A DNA stretch of 64,000 nucleotides from Janibacter melonis (GCF_020567375.1 NZ_JAJBZM010000002.1:915529-979528), one strand, 5' to 3'. Counted from the stretch's first letter, positions 24,151-33,621 are shown. Program-made: numbers and translations. The notes: a model not told the origin generated them from the sequence alone.

Positions 24151-25143
24151 TCAGTCGCGAAGACGCAGGACTCGCCGCCCGAAGGCTGCCGTCTCGGCGA
24201 GGCACTCGCGGGCCTCGGGCGAGGCGGTGTCGTTCTGGAAGGCGTGCCACATGCCCTCCCACAGCGCGAGCTCGACGTCGCCGCCGCTCGCGCGCAGGCT
24301 GCGCTGCAGCCGCACCGCGTCGGAGAGGAAGAGGTCCCGCGTGCCGGACGTGAGCAGCGTCGGCGGCACGGGCGGCTCGCCCCACACCTGGTGCACCGGC
24401 GAGACGAAGGGGTCGTCGGCGCCGGTCCGCCCGCGGTAGGCGCGCGCGAAGCGCTCCTGCTGGCCCGACCACCGCACGTAGGCGTCGCGCCCCTCGTTGC
24501 CGCTGTAGGAGTCGCCGTGACCGGCGAGATCGGCGAAGGGGGTCGCGGCGAGCACCCCGACCGGTTGCGGGCTGCCGGCGGCGCGCAGCCGGGCCAGGAC
24601 GCCGAGGGCGAGGTTGGCCCCGGCGGACAGCCCGGCGAGCAGGACCCGCGGGCCCCACTGCGCGACGTGGGCCTCGTAGGCGGCGACGCACGCGTCGAGC
24701 CCGGCGGGGAAGGGGTGCTCCGGGGCGAGCGGGTACTCGACGGAGACGACGGGCACCTCGAGGTCGTGCGCGAGCTGCACCGCCGAGCCGTCGAGCGCCG
24801 AGCCCCAGCAGAAGCCCCCGCCGTGGACCCAGAAGACCCACGGCTCGTCCTCACCGGCGTCCCGGGCCCGCTCCGGGCCGGCTGGGGTCATGACGAGCGA
24901 GCGGACAGTGGAGCCCCCGCTCGGCACGGCGACCTGCGAGGCGGTGACGTCGACCCCGAGCCGACGCGCGATCGCCGTCACCGCCTCCTGGCGCTCGCGG
25001 GCGCCGCGGCGGCGCAGCACGGCGGTGACGCGCGGGGTGAGCGGCCACCGGTGCGGGGTGCTGTCGGCGCGGTGCGCCACCTCGGCGGCCTCCGGCGAGA
25101 TCGTCATCGGCAGCGGCAGGTCGCGGCGGCGCAGCATGCTCAC
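24151..25143 (-). CDS. Alpha/beta hydrolase, hormone-sensitive-lipase type
   Basis: A 330-residue esterase-like protein. The oxyanion motif is VFWVHGGGFCWGSALDG, the nucleophile elbow is LLAGLSAGANLAL (Ser of GLSAG), the acid is Asp in SGTRDLFLSDAVRL, and the base is His in EGMWHAFQND. This is the complete HSL-family triad. The GTG at 25143 overlaps the acyltransferase stop by four bases; ATG at 25137 is an alternative. It is the last gene of an operon with PlsC and patatin proteins, which suggests acyl-lipid remodelling. Confidence 0.92.
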   Translation of the reverse strand: MSMLRRRDLPLPMTISPEAAEVAHRADSTPHRWPLTPRVTAVLRRRGARERQEAVTAIARRLGVDVTASQVAVPSGGSTVRSLVMTPAGPERARDAGEDEPWVFWVHGGGFCWGSALDGSAVQLAHDLEVPVVSVEYPLAPEHPFPAGLDACVAAYEAHVAQWGPRVLLAGLSAGANLALGVLARLRAAGSPQPVGVLAATPFADLAGHGDSYSGNEGRDAYVRWSGQQERFARAYRGRTGADDPFVSPVHQVWGEPPVPPTLLTSGTRDLFLSDAVRLQRSLRASGGDVELALWEGMWHAFQNDTASPEARECLAETAAFGRRVLRLRD

Positions 25144-26159
25144 GATCCTCGCAGCCCGGGCCGGCGGTGGCTCTCCACCCAGGCGTCGACCTCGGTCCAG
25201 CGCTCGTCGAGCCAGGTGGCGACCTCGTCGGGGTCGCGCGGCACGTCGCCCGCCGGGTAGGTCGTCGTGCGCACGACGAGACCCTCGGTGGGGCCGAAGG
25301 GGATGCCCCGCCAGATGTCGCCCGGCGAGTCGAAGAGCTCGAGCCCGGTGTGCGCGACGACGACGACGTCCGCGTCGGGTCGGGCCTCGAGGATGGCCTG
25401 CACCCCGCGCTGGCGGGGCGGGAGCACCCAGCGCCAGCGGGCCGCCTGCTCGGCGCGCTCGTGCTCGCCCTCGGCGCGCAGCGCCTCGACCCCGGCCTGC
25501 TGACGGTGCATCGTCCAGTTGCGTCCCTCGGGGAAGATGAGCAGGGCGTCCCGGGGGGCCAGGCCGCGGGCGAGGTCGGCCACCCCCTTCGTCCGGTCGT
25601 CGCCGGCCCCGGAGCGCGACGGCACGAAGTACGCGCGCAGCCGGCGCAGGACGAGCGCCAGGCCCGGGTCCCACAGCAGGCCCGCGGCGAGGACGACACG
25701 GGGCACCCGGCGGGCCTTCGCCGCGATGATCCACGCGAGGGCGAGGGAGTCGGCGGGGCCGGCGTGCCGCGAGAGGACGACCGCCGGGCGGGTGGGGTCG
25801 CCGAGGTCGATCTCGCCGTCGGCGACGACGTGGAAGGAGACGACGCGCTGCGCGGTGCGGAAGAAGTTCTCCAGCGCGTGCGCGACGAGCTGCTCGTGAT
25901 GGGCGATCCAGTCCTCGCCCCGGTCGACGGGAGAGCGCACCCGCAGCCACATGCACTGCACGAGGATGCTCACGTCCTCCCACATGAAGTACACGGCGAG
26001 GAAGACGACGCGCGCCAGACGCATGCGACGGTCGAGCGGCCACAGCAGCACGCCGAGGGCGATGAGCGGCAGCGCGGCCACCGTGACGAGGACGGCGAGC
26101 GGAGGGTAGACGAAGCGCAGGACGACCTGCAGCCAGTACGGCGGGGGACCGATCTTCAT
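25140..26159 (-). CDS. PlsC-type 1-acyl-glycerophosphate acyltransferase family protein
   Basis: A 339-residue membrane-associated acyltransferase. Two N-terminal hydrophobic helices (about 8-50) precede the catalytic H-x4-D motif SRHAGPADS. The substrate-binding block is LIFPEGRNWT, and a late VVVAHTGLELFDSP is also typical. It should transfer an acyl chain from acyl-CoA or ACP to a lysophospholipid-like acceptor. Its ATG overlaps the patatin stop by four bases and its stop overlaps the hydrolase start, so the three lipid enzymes are tightly coupled. Confidence 0.88.
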   Translation of the reverse strand: MKIGPPPYWLQVVLRFVYPPLAVLVTVAALPLIALGVLLWPLDRRMRLARVVFLAVYFMWEDVSILVQCMWLRVRSPVDRGEDWIAHHEQLVAHALENFFRTAQRVVSFHVVADGEIDLGDPTRPAVVLSRHAGPADSLALAWIIAAKARRVPRVVLAAGLLWDPGLALVLRRLRAYFVPSRSGAGDDRTKGVADLARGLAPRDALLIFPEGRNWTMHRQQAGVEALRAEGEHERAEQAARWRWVLPPRQRGVQAILEARPDADVVVVAHTGLELFDSPGDIWRGIPFGPTEGLVVRTTTYPAGDVPRDPDEVATWLDERWTEVDAWVESHRRPGLRGS

Positions 26160-26974
26160 GCGTGCAGGGCGAGGTGGTCGGCCGTCGCCTCGTAGGCGGC
26201 GGTGATGCGGTCGGACACCCGCTCGCCACGTCCGACGCTCAGGGTCGCCAGGGCGGGGGAGCGCTCGACCCCGCTGGGCAGCACGTGCAGCTCGACGTCC
26301 TCGGGGACCGTCGCGATCTCCTCGACGAAGCGGTGCCGGCGGGCGATCTCGAAGGCGACCATGCCGACGTCCCACGGGGTCGCCGGCACGCTGAGGGGCT
26401 GCTCGACCCGGCCGACGTGGAGCACGAAGATCCGGTCCGCGCCGAGCTCGAGCGCCCGGCCGACGGGGATCGAGTGGACGAGGCCGCCGTCGAGGTAGTG
26501 CAGCCCGCCGATCTCGACCGGCGCGAAGAGCCCGGGCACCGCGCAGCTCGCGGCGACCGCGGGGGCGATCTCGCCGGCGGTGAACCAGTGCGAGCGGGCC
26601 GACTCGATCTCGGCGGCGACGCACTGGAAGGGCACGGGCAGGTCCTCGATGAGCTCGGTCTCGAGGTACTGCGTGACGAGACGCGGGATCGTGCCCGGCG
26701 ACATGACGTGGGTGCCGCTGCGGGCCAGGCGGGCGGCCTGGCGCACGGGCGACTCGCGCAGCGCGCCCGAGCGCACGACGTCGACCCACAGCTCCTCGAG
26801 CCGGGCGACGGTCGCGCTGCTGGGGTCGGCGGCGACGAAGGCGCCGTTGATCGAGCCGATGCTCGACCCGACGACGAGATCGGGGGTGATGCCGTGCTCG
26901 AGCAGCGCGCGCAGCATGCCGACCTCGGTCGCGCCGAGCACGCCGCCACCTCCGAGGACGAAGGCGGTGGTCAT
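26156..26974 (-). CDS. Patatin-like phospholipase
   Basis: A 272-residue bacterial patatin. The oxyanion hole is AFVLGGGGVLGATEVGM, the nucleophile Ser is in VVGSSIGSINGAF (GxSxG), and the catalytic Asp is in HYLDGGLVHSIPVG (DGG). The Ser-Asp dyad is therefore complete. The protein resembles NTE/RssA-type esterases. It sits between the transglutaminase and PlsC genes with four-base overlaps on both sides, consistent with deacylation and reacylation of one membrane lipid. Confidence 0.93.
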   Translation of the reverse strand: MTTAFVLGGGGVLGATEVGMLRALLEHGITPDLVVGSSIGSINGAFVAADPSSATVARLEELWVDVVRSGALRESPVRQAARLARSGTHVMSPGTIPRLVTQYLETELIEDLPVPFQCVAAEIESARSHWFTAGEIAPAVAASCAVPGLFAPVEIGGLHYLDGGLVHSIPVGRALELGADRIFVLHVGRVEQPLSVPATPWDVGMVAFEIARRHRFVEEIATVPEDVELHVLPSGVERSPALATLSVGRGERVSDRITAAYEATADHLALHA

Positions 26975-28002
26975 CGGGCCTCCTGGGGACGGGGCGGACG
27001 GGGGTGGACGCGGGGGTCGGGGCGGTCCTGACGGATGACGTCGACGGCGACGTCGAGCGTGCTGCCGCGGCCCTCGGTGAAGATCACGCCCTTGAGCGGC
27101 GAGACGTCGCGGAAGTCGCGGCCCCACCCGGTGACGACGTACCGGCTGTCGGCGAAGTGGTCGTTCGTCGGGTCGAGGTCGACCCAGCCGCCGTCGGGGG
27201 TCATCGCCGAGACCCACGCGTGGGTGGCGTCCGAGCCGGCGAGCTTGGTCTTGCCCGGCGGGGGCATCGTCTCGATGTAGCCCGAGACGTACCGCGCGGG
27301 GATGCCGACGACCCGCAGGCAGCCGACGGCGAGGTGGGCGAAGTCCTGGCACACCCCTTCGCGCTGGGCGAGGAGCTCGGGCAGGGTCGTCTTGACGCTC
27401 GTCGTCCCCTTCGCGTACCGGAAGTCGCGGTAGATCTGCGAGTACAGCGCGACGAGGGCCTGGCCGAGCGGGCGGTCCTCGGGCAGGACCTGCCGGGCGT
27501 AGGTCTCCACCTCGTCGGTGAGGTCGACGAGCTGGCTGGGCAGGACGTACTGGGTCGCCTCGACGAGGTCGAGGGTCGGGGGCGAAGGGGGATCCCCCAC
27601 CCCCTCCTCGGTCGTGTGCTCCCGGATCCCGCCCGCGGCGATGATCTCGGCCGCCTCGCCGACGCTCCACCCGTCGAGCCGGGCGAGGTCCGGGGCGGGC
27701 CACTCGACCTCGACGACCGAGCGCTTGAGCACCGACAGCGTCGTGTGGGGGGTGCGCACCTCGTAGAAGTGGCTGAGGTTGCCGAAGTGGTCGACGTGCT
27801 CGGAGAGGACGTGGGGCTCGGGGGTGATCTCGACGGTGTGCTCGAGGACGCGCTGGTGCGCGGTCTCGCGCGGGGCGAGCATGGCCCGGCCGAAGGAGTC
27901 GGTGACGTACTCGGCGTACTGGTACTCCGTGCGGTGGGTCACCTCGTAGGGCCGGCGCGAGTGGTGCTCGGGGTCCGGCACGGGGTGGGGGACGGTGCTC
28001 AC
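26971..28002 (-). CDS. Transglutaminase-like protease/amidase
   Basis: A 343-residue protein. The N-terminal beta-rich domain (about 15-105, EVTHRTEYQYAEYVTDSFGR) is the transglut_N fold found with bacterial transglutaminase-like domains. The catalytic core has Cys in QREGVCQDFAHLAVGCLR, His in SDATHAWVSAM, and Asp in WVDLDPTNDHF. Family members sit beside circularly permuted ATP-grasp/alpha-E proteins, as here, and are thought to act as peptidases or amidases in peptide tagging. The GTG at 28002 overlaps the ATP-grasp/alpha-E gene by four bases. Confidence 0.92.
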   Translation of the reverse strand: MSTVPHPVPDPEHHSRRPYEVTHRTEYQYAEYVTDSFGRAMLAPRETAHQRVLEHTVEITPEPHVLSEHVDHFGNLSHFYEVRTPHTTLSVLKRSVVEVEWPAPDLARLDGWSVGEAAEIIAAGGIREHTTEEGVGDPPSPPTLDLVEATQYVLPSQLVDLTDEVETYARQVLPEDRPLGQALVALYSQIYRDFRYAKGTTSVKTTLPELLAQREGVCQDFAHLAVGCLRVVGIPARYVSGYIETMPPPGKTKLAGSDATHAWVSAMTPDGGWVDLDPTNDHFADSRYVVTGWGRDFRDVSPLKGVIFTEGRGSTLDVAVDVIRQDRPDPRVHPRPPRPQEAR

Positions 28003-30605
28003 CAGGCCACCCCGTCGGTCCACGAGACGGTCTGGACGGTGTGCTGCGTGGCCTTGCGCACGAAGTAGCGCTCGACGACGCGGTCGTGCTCGGCGCGTAG
28101 CGCCGCGTCGAGGCGGTCGAGCTCGGAGACGAGTCCCGCCCGGTCGTCGCGCATGAGCTGGGGCAGGTCGAGACCGGCGATGTGCTCGGCGAGGGCTCGG
28201 GTGGCCTCGACGACGGCGTCGTCGCCGACGAGGTCGAGGGCCTCGGTGAGCCGCTCGACCTGGAAGACGACGGAGCGCGGGTTGATGCGGTCGCGCAGGA
28301 GCAGGTCGAGCGCGGACTCGGTCGCCGACAGCGGCCCCAGCCCGGCGGCGAGGCGGCGGCGGTAGGTGATGACGGACTCGGCGGCGGTGAGGGCGGACTC
28401 GCTGACCGCGCCCTCGACGAGCGGGGTGCGCACGACGGCGAGGGTGCGGCGCAGCAGACGGATCGTCTGCTGGGCGCGCTCCATCCGCTTGCCGGCCTCG
28501 GTGAAGGCCCAGGCCGGGTCGCGCACGGTGGACTCGACGGAGATCCCGGAGAGCGCGAGGAAGGCCTCGATGCTCTCCATGAGGATCTCCTGCAGGTCGT
28601 CCTCGGGCCGGACGTGCGCGAGCGTGTGCTCGAGGCGGCTCATGACGAGCCAGGTGTCCTGCGAGAGCTGCTCGCGCACGGCCTGGGCGGCGACGACCGC
28701 GCGCCGCGCGCTGCAGCTCACCGAGCCCGACAGGCGGGGGTCGAGGACGAGGTCGCGCAGGTGGGGCAGGGGGTCGACGAGGCGCTCGTCGCTGCCCGCG
28801 CCGACGAAGCCGGGGCGGGTCGAGGTGATCTCGGTGACCGCCCGGAGCACGGCGACCATCGCCGCGTGACCGGTCGTGCCGGGACGCTGGGCGTGGTCGT
28901 CGACGAGGTTGTCGGCGACCCGCAGCACGCGGGCCGCGCACTCGGCGCGCTCGGCGTAGCGGCCGAGCCAGTAGAGGTCGGAGGCGACGCGCGGCGCCGG
29001 GGCGACGAAGGCCTCGGCGTGGTCGACGGCCGGGCTGGGCACGAGCTCGGGCAGCACCCCGTCGTCGCGGGTGACGGAGGGGATGTCGCCGGCGAGCACC
29101 CACACGTCCTTGCTCGGCGCGCCGCGGCCCGAGGAGACGTCGGCGGAGTCGCGCTCGACGCTCAGCCGGCCCAGGCCGCCGGGCATGACGAGGTAGTCCT
29201 CGTCGTCGGCGACGGCGAAGGTCCGCAGCACGACGTTGCGCGGGTCGAGCCCCTGCGGCGTGACGACCGGCGCGCTCGACATCGACACCGGGTCCTGCGC
29301 GGTCCAGCGCCAGGGCTCGTCCTCGATGCGCGCGGCGAGGGCCTCGCGCTGGGCCTGGTCGAGGTCCCACCCGCGGATCGCGTCGCTGCCGGCGAAGCGG
29401 TGGATGGGGCGGATGACGAGGCTCGAGAGATGGGCGAGCACGTGCTGGCGGTGCGTGTCCTCGCCGGCCCACCAGGTGCGCGGCGAGTGCAGGATCTGCT
29501 CCTCGCCGAGGACACGTCGGCACACCGTCGGCAGGTAGGGGATGAGCGCGGGGTTCTCGAGCAGGCCCGCGCTCAGCGGGTTGACGACGGAGACGTTGCC
29601 GAGCCGGGCGGCCTCGACCATGCCGGGCAGGCCGAGCCGGGACTCGGGGCGCAGCTCGAGCTGGTCGCACCAGTCCGCGTCGACGCGGCGGATGACGACG
29701 TCGACCGGGGCCAGCCCGCTCGTCGTGCGCATCCAGATCCGGCCGTCGCGCGAGACGAGGTCCTCGGACTCGACGAGGGGGAAGCCGAGGAGCATGGCCT
29801 GGAAGGCCTGGTCGAAGGCGGTCTCGGACAGGGTGCCCGGGCTGAGGATGACGACGCGGGGGCTGTCCTGCGTGCGCGGCGCCACCTGGCGGACCGCGCG
29901 CTGGACGCCGTAGAAGAAGCCGCGCAGCCGCGACAGGTCGCTCGCCCGGTGCAGGTCGGGCATGACGCGGGCGACGATGCGTCGGTTGGCCATCGCGTAC
30001 CCGGCGCCGCTCGGGGCCTGCGCGCGGTCGGCGAAGACGCGCCACGTGCCCTCGCGGTCCCGGGCGAGGTCGGTCGCCGGCAGCACGAGCTGGTGCGACC
30101 CGGGCAGCGTGATGCCCTCGGCCTGCGGCAGCCAGCCCCCGTGCCCGTAGACCACCTGGCCGGGGATCGTGCCGTCGCGCACGAGCCGCTGCTCGCCGGT
30201 GAGGTCGGTGAGCACGGCGTCGAGCAGATGGGCACGCTGGCGCACGCCGCGCTCGAGCTGGGCCCACTCCTCGGTGCCGATGACGAGCGGCAGCGGGTCG
30301 ACGGTCCACGGGGCCCCGGTCTGCGGCGTCCCCGACGGTGGTGGTGCGGCTCCCTGCTCCTGGCCCCGGGTGCCGTAGGTGATGCCGTCGTCGGCGACGA
30401 AGCGCTCGGTCTCGCGCTGCCGGGCGAGCAGGCCGGGCAGCCCGAGCCGCTCGATCGTCGCGACGAGCGCGTCGGTGTGGGGTCGGGTGCCGTCGACCGT
30501 GAGGGTCTCGTCGACGCCGTCGAGATGCTCCTCGACCCGCCGACGGTAGGCGTCGAGGACCTGGGTGCCGTCGGCCGTGGGGCCAGGATCGGCGACGGCG
30601 GTCAT
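27999..30605 (-). CDS. Fused circularly permuted ATP-grasp and alpha-E protein
   Basis: An 868-residue protein joining two families that are more often separate genes. Residues about 5-535 are the circularly permuted ATP-grasp (GITYGTRGQ, VYGHGGWLPQAEGITLPG, VRQVAPRTQDSPRVVILSPG, EILHSPRTWWAGED). Residues about 545-868 are the alpha-E helical domain, beginning VASDLYWLGRYAERAE and containing SDAFL-like helices and YRRRLAAGLGPLSATESALD. Published comparative genomics links these domains with transglutaminases in a presumed peptide-synthesis or protein-modification system. The gene leads the five-gene operon; its ATG is at 30605. Confidence 0.92.
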   Translation of the reverse strand: MTAVADPGPTADGTQVLDAYRRRVEEHLDGVDETLTVDGTRPHTDALVATIERLGLPGLLARQRETERFVADDGITYGTRGQEQGAAPPPSGTPQTGAPWTVDPLPLVIGTEEWAQLERGVRQRAHLLDAVLTDLTGEQRLVRDGTIPGQVVYGHGGWLPQAEGITLPGSHQLVLPATDLARDREGTWRVFADRAQAPSGAGYAMANRRIVARVMPDLHRASDLSRLRGFFYGVQRAVRQVAPRTQDSPRVVILSPGTLSETAFDQAFQAMLLGFPLVESEDLVSRDGRIWMRTTSGLAPVDVVIRRVDADWCDQLELRPESRLGLPGMVEAARLGNVSVVNPLSAGLLENPALIPYLPTVCRRVLGEEQILHSPRTWWAGEDTHRQHVLAHLSSLVIRPIHRFAGSDAIRGWDLDQAQREALAARIEDEPWRWTAQDPVSMSSAPVVTPQGLDPRNVVLRTFAVADDEDYLVMPGGLGRLSVERDSADVSSGRGAPSKDVWVLAGDIPSVTRDDGVLPELVPSPAVDHAEAFVAPAPRVASDLYWLGRYAERAECAARVLRVADNLVDDHAQRPGTTGHAAMVAVLRAVTEITSTRPGFVGAGSDERLVDPLPHLRDLVLDPRLSGSVSCSARRAVVAAQAVREQLSQDTWLVMSRLEHTLAHVRPEDDLQEILMESIEAFLALSGISVESTVRDPAWAFTEAGKRMERAQQTIRLLRRTLAVVRTPLVEGAVSESALTAAESVITYRRRLAAGLGPLSATESALDLLLRDRINPRSVVFQVERLTEALDLVGDDAVVEATRALAEHIAGLDLPQLMRDDRAGLVSELDRLDAALRAEHDRVVERYFVRKATQHTVQTVSWTDGVAW

Positions 30606-30758
30606 GCGGCGACCTTACGCGGACGGCGCGGTGAGGTGACGCTCAGCGGTGGGACCCCCCCTTCGGCACCCGGACGTCGAGCCAGACGAGGCGGTGGTCG
30701 CAGGTAGGAAGGGGTAGGCACCTTCGCCCGGGGACTCGAGCCCGACGACCCTCGAGGA

Positions 30759-30799
30759 CCACGTGGCGCCCCCCGTCCCCCCGGTGGGACGCCACGTGG
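30759..30799 (-). terminator. Hairpin downstream of the DUF4352 gene
   Basis: CCACGTGGCG (30759-30768) pairs perfectly with CGCCACGTGG (30790-30799) across a 21-base loop. It lies 13 bases past the DUF4352 stop on the minus strand. No T-tract is visible. The rest of 30606-30811 holds no gene. Confidence 0.5.
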
Positions 30800-30811
30800 C
30801 CGGCTTCGGGG

Positions 30812-31495
30812 TCAGCGCAGGGAGACCGTCACGCCGTCCGAGAACATCGAGTCGTGCAGCTCGATCGAGGCGGGCGTCGCGCCCTCGGGCATGTCGAAGA
30901 CCATCGTCCCGGTGGCGGTGTTGCCCGGGTTGACGTCGGTGAGCCACACGTCGGAGTTGCCCTCGATCGAGATCGCGGCCGAGCTGTTGGCCTCGAAGGT
31001 GCGCCCCTGGGTGTCGATGATCTTCTGCTCGGAGTCGAACATCGTCTGGGCCTCCTCGCCGATGTTCGTCACCGAGATCTCGACGAGGACGAACTGGCCC
31101 TGCGCCTTCTCCTGGAGGAAGTCGTCGCCGACCGAGGCGACACCGGGCTCGACGCTCTTGACGACGAACTCGAACTTCCCGTCCCGGGCGGCGTCGCCGA
31201 TGCCGGGGCCGGAGGCCTTCGTCGCCGCGGCCTTCTTCTTCGAGCCCTTCGTCGGGGTCGTCGAGCGGCCGTCGGTCGGTCGTGAGGTGCTCGACCCCGC
31301 CTCGGTGGTCGGGGAGGTCGAGCCGCCCTCGGCGAGGACCGCGGCGCCGCCGCCGCAGCAGGCGAGCAGGAGGGCGCCGCTGGCGAGGACGGCGGTCAGG
31401 CCCTTGTGGCGCGAGACCCAGCCGCGCTGCGGCGGCGGGGCCGGGGCGTAGGTCGGCTGCCACTGCGGTTGCGAGGGGTCGTGGGGCTGGGTCAT
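30812..31495 (-). CDS. DUF4352-domain membrane-anchored protein
   Basis: A 227-residue protein. A Pro/Gln-rich cytoplasmic start (MTQPHDPSQPQWQP) is followed by one membrane helix (about 35-55, with CCGGGAA that might be lipidated) and a Ser/Thr/Lys linker. The extracellular DUF4352 immunoglobulin-like domain (about 95-227) has GQFVLVEISVTNIG and a late ATGTMVFDMPEG. The ATG at 31495 has AGGAGG at the usual spacing, so it is preferred over an ATG 36 bases upstream. Function is unknown; such proteins are often stress-associated. Confidence 0.85.
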   Translation of the reverse strand: MTQPHDPSQPQWQPTYAPAPPPQRGWVSRHKGLTAVLASGALLLACCGGGAAVLAEGGSTSPTTEAGSSTSRPTDGRSTTPTKGSKKKAAATKASGPGIGDAARDGKFEFVVKSVEPGVASVGDDFLQEKAQGQFVLVEISVTNIGEEAQTMFDSEQKIIDTQGRTFEANSSAAISIEGNSDVWLTDVNPGNTATGTMVFDMPEGATPASIELHDSMFSDGVTVSLR

Positions 31496-31620
31496 GGGGT
31501 GCCTCCTGGCGGTCCGGGGTGATGGCCTCATCGGATCGCGAAGGGGGAGCCCGCCACCTCCACCGAGCGGCTCGACAGGGGTCCGCCGATCGGGGGAGGG
31601 CGGCTGTCGCCGGGGCGCCC

Positions 31621-31626
31621 TACTCT
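31621..31626 (+). promoter_or_regulatory. -10 element of the second two-component operon
   Basis: TACTCT ends six bases before the ATG at 31633, with no Shine-Dalgarno between. It is probably leaderless. Confidence 0.45.
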
Positions 31627-31632
31627 CACGCC

Positions 31633-32892
31633 ATGACCGTCGCCGCCGCCCCGGACCGCCGCGCTCGCGCGTGGTGGTCGGCGTCGGCGCGCTCCGCAGC
31701 AGCTCTCGCCGGGTGGTGGCTGCTGGGGATCCTCACGCTGGCGATGGCCCTGCTCACCACCGACGCACGTCGCGCGCCCGGTCTCCCGACGACGCACGAC
31801 ACGCCGGCGACCCCGCTGGGCATGCTGAGCTTCTTCGTCGGTCTGGCGCTGCTCGTGCTCCTCGTGTGGCGGGTGCGCCTGGCCCTGCCGCTCGCGGTGG
31901 GAGGGTCGCTCTTCGCGGCGATCGCCCCCTTCGACCCGTTGGTGGCGCTCGTCGCCGGTCTGCATGTCGTGCGCCGTCAGCGGACCGCCGTCGCGGTGCC
32001 GGTGGCGGCTCTCGTCACCGTCTGCACCGTCGTGGTCACGTGGCGTGACCTGCAGGGCCGCAACAGCTATGAGTCGGCCTGGCGGGGGCTCGTCGTCGAC
32101 ACGACGACGGCCGAGGCCGCGGTGGACCGAGGTGCGGCGCCGTGGTGGGTCCCGGTGACGATCGGGCTCGTCGTGAGCGCGATCTTCCTCGGGGCCGGTG
32201 CCGTGCGCCGGGTGCTCGAGCGTAGCGCCGGCGAGGTGACGCATCAGCGCGCCGTCGCCGCGGACCTCGGCGACCGGCTCGCCGCGCAGGACGAGCGCGA
32301 GCGGATCGCCCGCGAGGTCCACGACGTCATCGGCCACCGGCTCTCCGTCGTGTCCCTGCACGCGGCCGCCCTCGAGGCCCACGCGCCCGACGGCGAGCTC
32401 GGGCGCTCGGCGAGCCTCGTGCGCGAGGCTGCCGGCCGCACCGCGGAGGACCTGCGCTCGCTCGTGTCGGTGCTGCGCGACGGCACATCCGACATCACCT
32501 CGCAGGTGCCGGGCATCGCCGACGTGGAGGGACTCGTCGACGACGCCGTCGCGCACGGCATGACCGTCGTCGCGACGATCAGCCTGCACGACGGCGACCA
32601 CCTCGACGTGCAGACCAGCCAGACCTCCTACCGCGTCGTGCAGGAGATGCTCACCAACGCCCGGCGGCACGCCCCGACCCACGGGGTGCGTCTCGTCGTG
32701 CGGGCCCGCAGCGCCGACGGCGTGCTGCTCGAGGCGGCCAACCACGTCCCGCAGGGGCGCGAGGTGCACCCCGGCGCCGGGCTCACCGGCATGCGCGAGC
32801 GGGTCGAGCTGCTGGGCGGCGAGCTGCGGCTGCTCGTCGAGGAGGACGTCCTGCGCGTCGTCGTGCACCTGCCGTGGCGGTGGCAGTCATGA
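31633..32892 (+). CDS. Sensor histidine kinase (HisKA_3 type)
   Basis: A 419-residue membrane kinase. Four to five helices (about 22-140, then 180-205) bracket a short loop. The phosphoacceptor box is RERIAREVHDVIGHRLSVV. The ATPase has the N-box MLTNARRHAP and the G2 segment GAGLTGMRERVELLGG. The G1 box is degenerate (EAANHVPQG instead of a DDGxG form), as occurs in some actinobacterial LiaS/DesK-like kinases. Its stop overlaps the response regulator ATG (ATGA). The signal is unknown. Confidence 0.92.
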   Translation: MTVAAAPDRRARAWWSASARSAAALAGWWLLGILTLAMALLTTDARRAPGLPTTHDTPATPLGMLSFFVGLALLVLLVWRVRLALPLAVGGSLFAAIAPFDPLVALVAGLHVVRRQRTAVAVPVAALVTVCTVVVTWRDLQGRNSYESAWRGLVVDTTTAEAAVDRGAAPWWVPVTIGLVVSAIFLGAGAVRRVLERSAGEVTHQRAVAADLGDRLAAQDERERIAREVHDVIGHRLSVVSLHAAALEAHAPDGELGRSASLVREAAGRTAEDLRSLVSVLRDGTSDITSQVPGIADVEGLVDDAVAHGMTVVATISLHDGDHLDVQTSQTSYRVVQEMLTNARRHAPTHGVRLVVRARSADGVLLEAANHVPQGREVHPGAGLTGMRERVELLGGELRLLVEEDVLRVVVHLPWRWQS

Positions 32893-33557
32893 CGGTGCCG
32901 GTCAGCCCGGTCCGGGTGCTCCTGTGCGACGACGACCCCCTCGTGCGCTCCGGCCTGCGCCTCATCCTCGCCGCAGCCCCCGACATCGACGTCGTCGCCG
33001 AGGCGGGGTCGGGCGAGGAGGCCGTCGAGCTGTCCCTGGCGCACTACCCCGACGTCGTCCTCATGGACCTGCGGATGCCGGGCATCGGCGGCATCGAGGC
33101 GACCCGGCGCCTGCGCGCCCTCGCCCGGCCCCCTCGGGTGCTCGTCCTGACCACCTTCGACGTCGACGAGGTGCCGGTGCGGGCGCTCGTCGCCGGGGCC
33201 GACGGCTTCCTGCTCAAGACCGCGTCCGAGCAGATCGCCGGCGCCATCCGCGCCGTCGCATCGGGCGACGGCGCCTTCTCGCCCGAGACCTCGCGGCGGC
33301 TCACAGCCCACATCCGGGCCGGCGGCGCACCGCGCCAGGCCGAGGCCCGCCGGCTCGTCGCCGAGCTGAGCCCGCGAGAGCGCGAGGTCGTCCGTCTCGT
33401 CGGCGACGGCCGCTCCAACCCCGAGATCGCGCGAGCGCTCTTCATCGGCGAGGCGACGGTCAAGACCCACCTCGCCGCCGCGCAGGTCAAGCTCGGCGTC
33501 ACCGGGCGGACCCAGGTCGCCGTGCTCGCGGAGCGGGCGGGTCTGCTCCCGCCCTGA
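32889..33557 (+). CDS. Two-component response regulator, LuxR/NarL type
   Basis: A 222-residue regulator. The receiver (about 7-125) has VLLCDDDPLVRSG, the phosphoacceptor in DVVLMDLRMPGIGG, VLTTFD and FLLKTA. The HTH is LSPREREVVRLVGDGRSNPE with TVKTHLAAAQVKL. Translation is coupled to the kinase through ATGA. No obvious target operon lies immediately downstream on the same strand; the ArsR-MFS pair has its own operator. Confidence 0.94.
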   Translation: MTVPVSPVRVLLCDDDPLVRSGLRLILAAAPDIDVVAEAGSGEEAVELSLAHYPDVVLMDLRMPGIGGIEATRRLRALARPPRVLVLTTFDVDEVPVRALVAGADGFLLKTASEQIAGAIRAVASGDGAFSPETSRRLTAHIRAGGAPRQAEARRLVAELSPREREVVRLVGDGRSNPEIARALFIGEATVKTHLAAAQVKLGVTGRTQVAVLAERAGLLPP

Positions 33558-33621
33558 TGCCCGAATCCGCCGACCGCTCTGCCGACGTGGTGGCTGGCGG
33601 AGGGCTGGGCGGCAGCACGAT

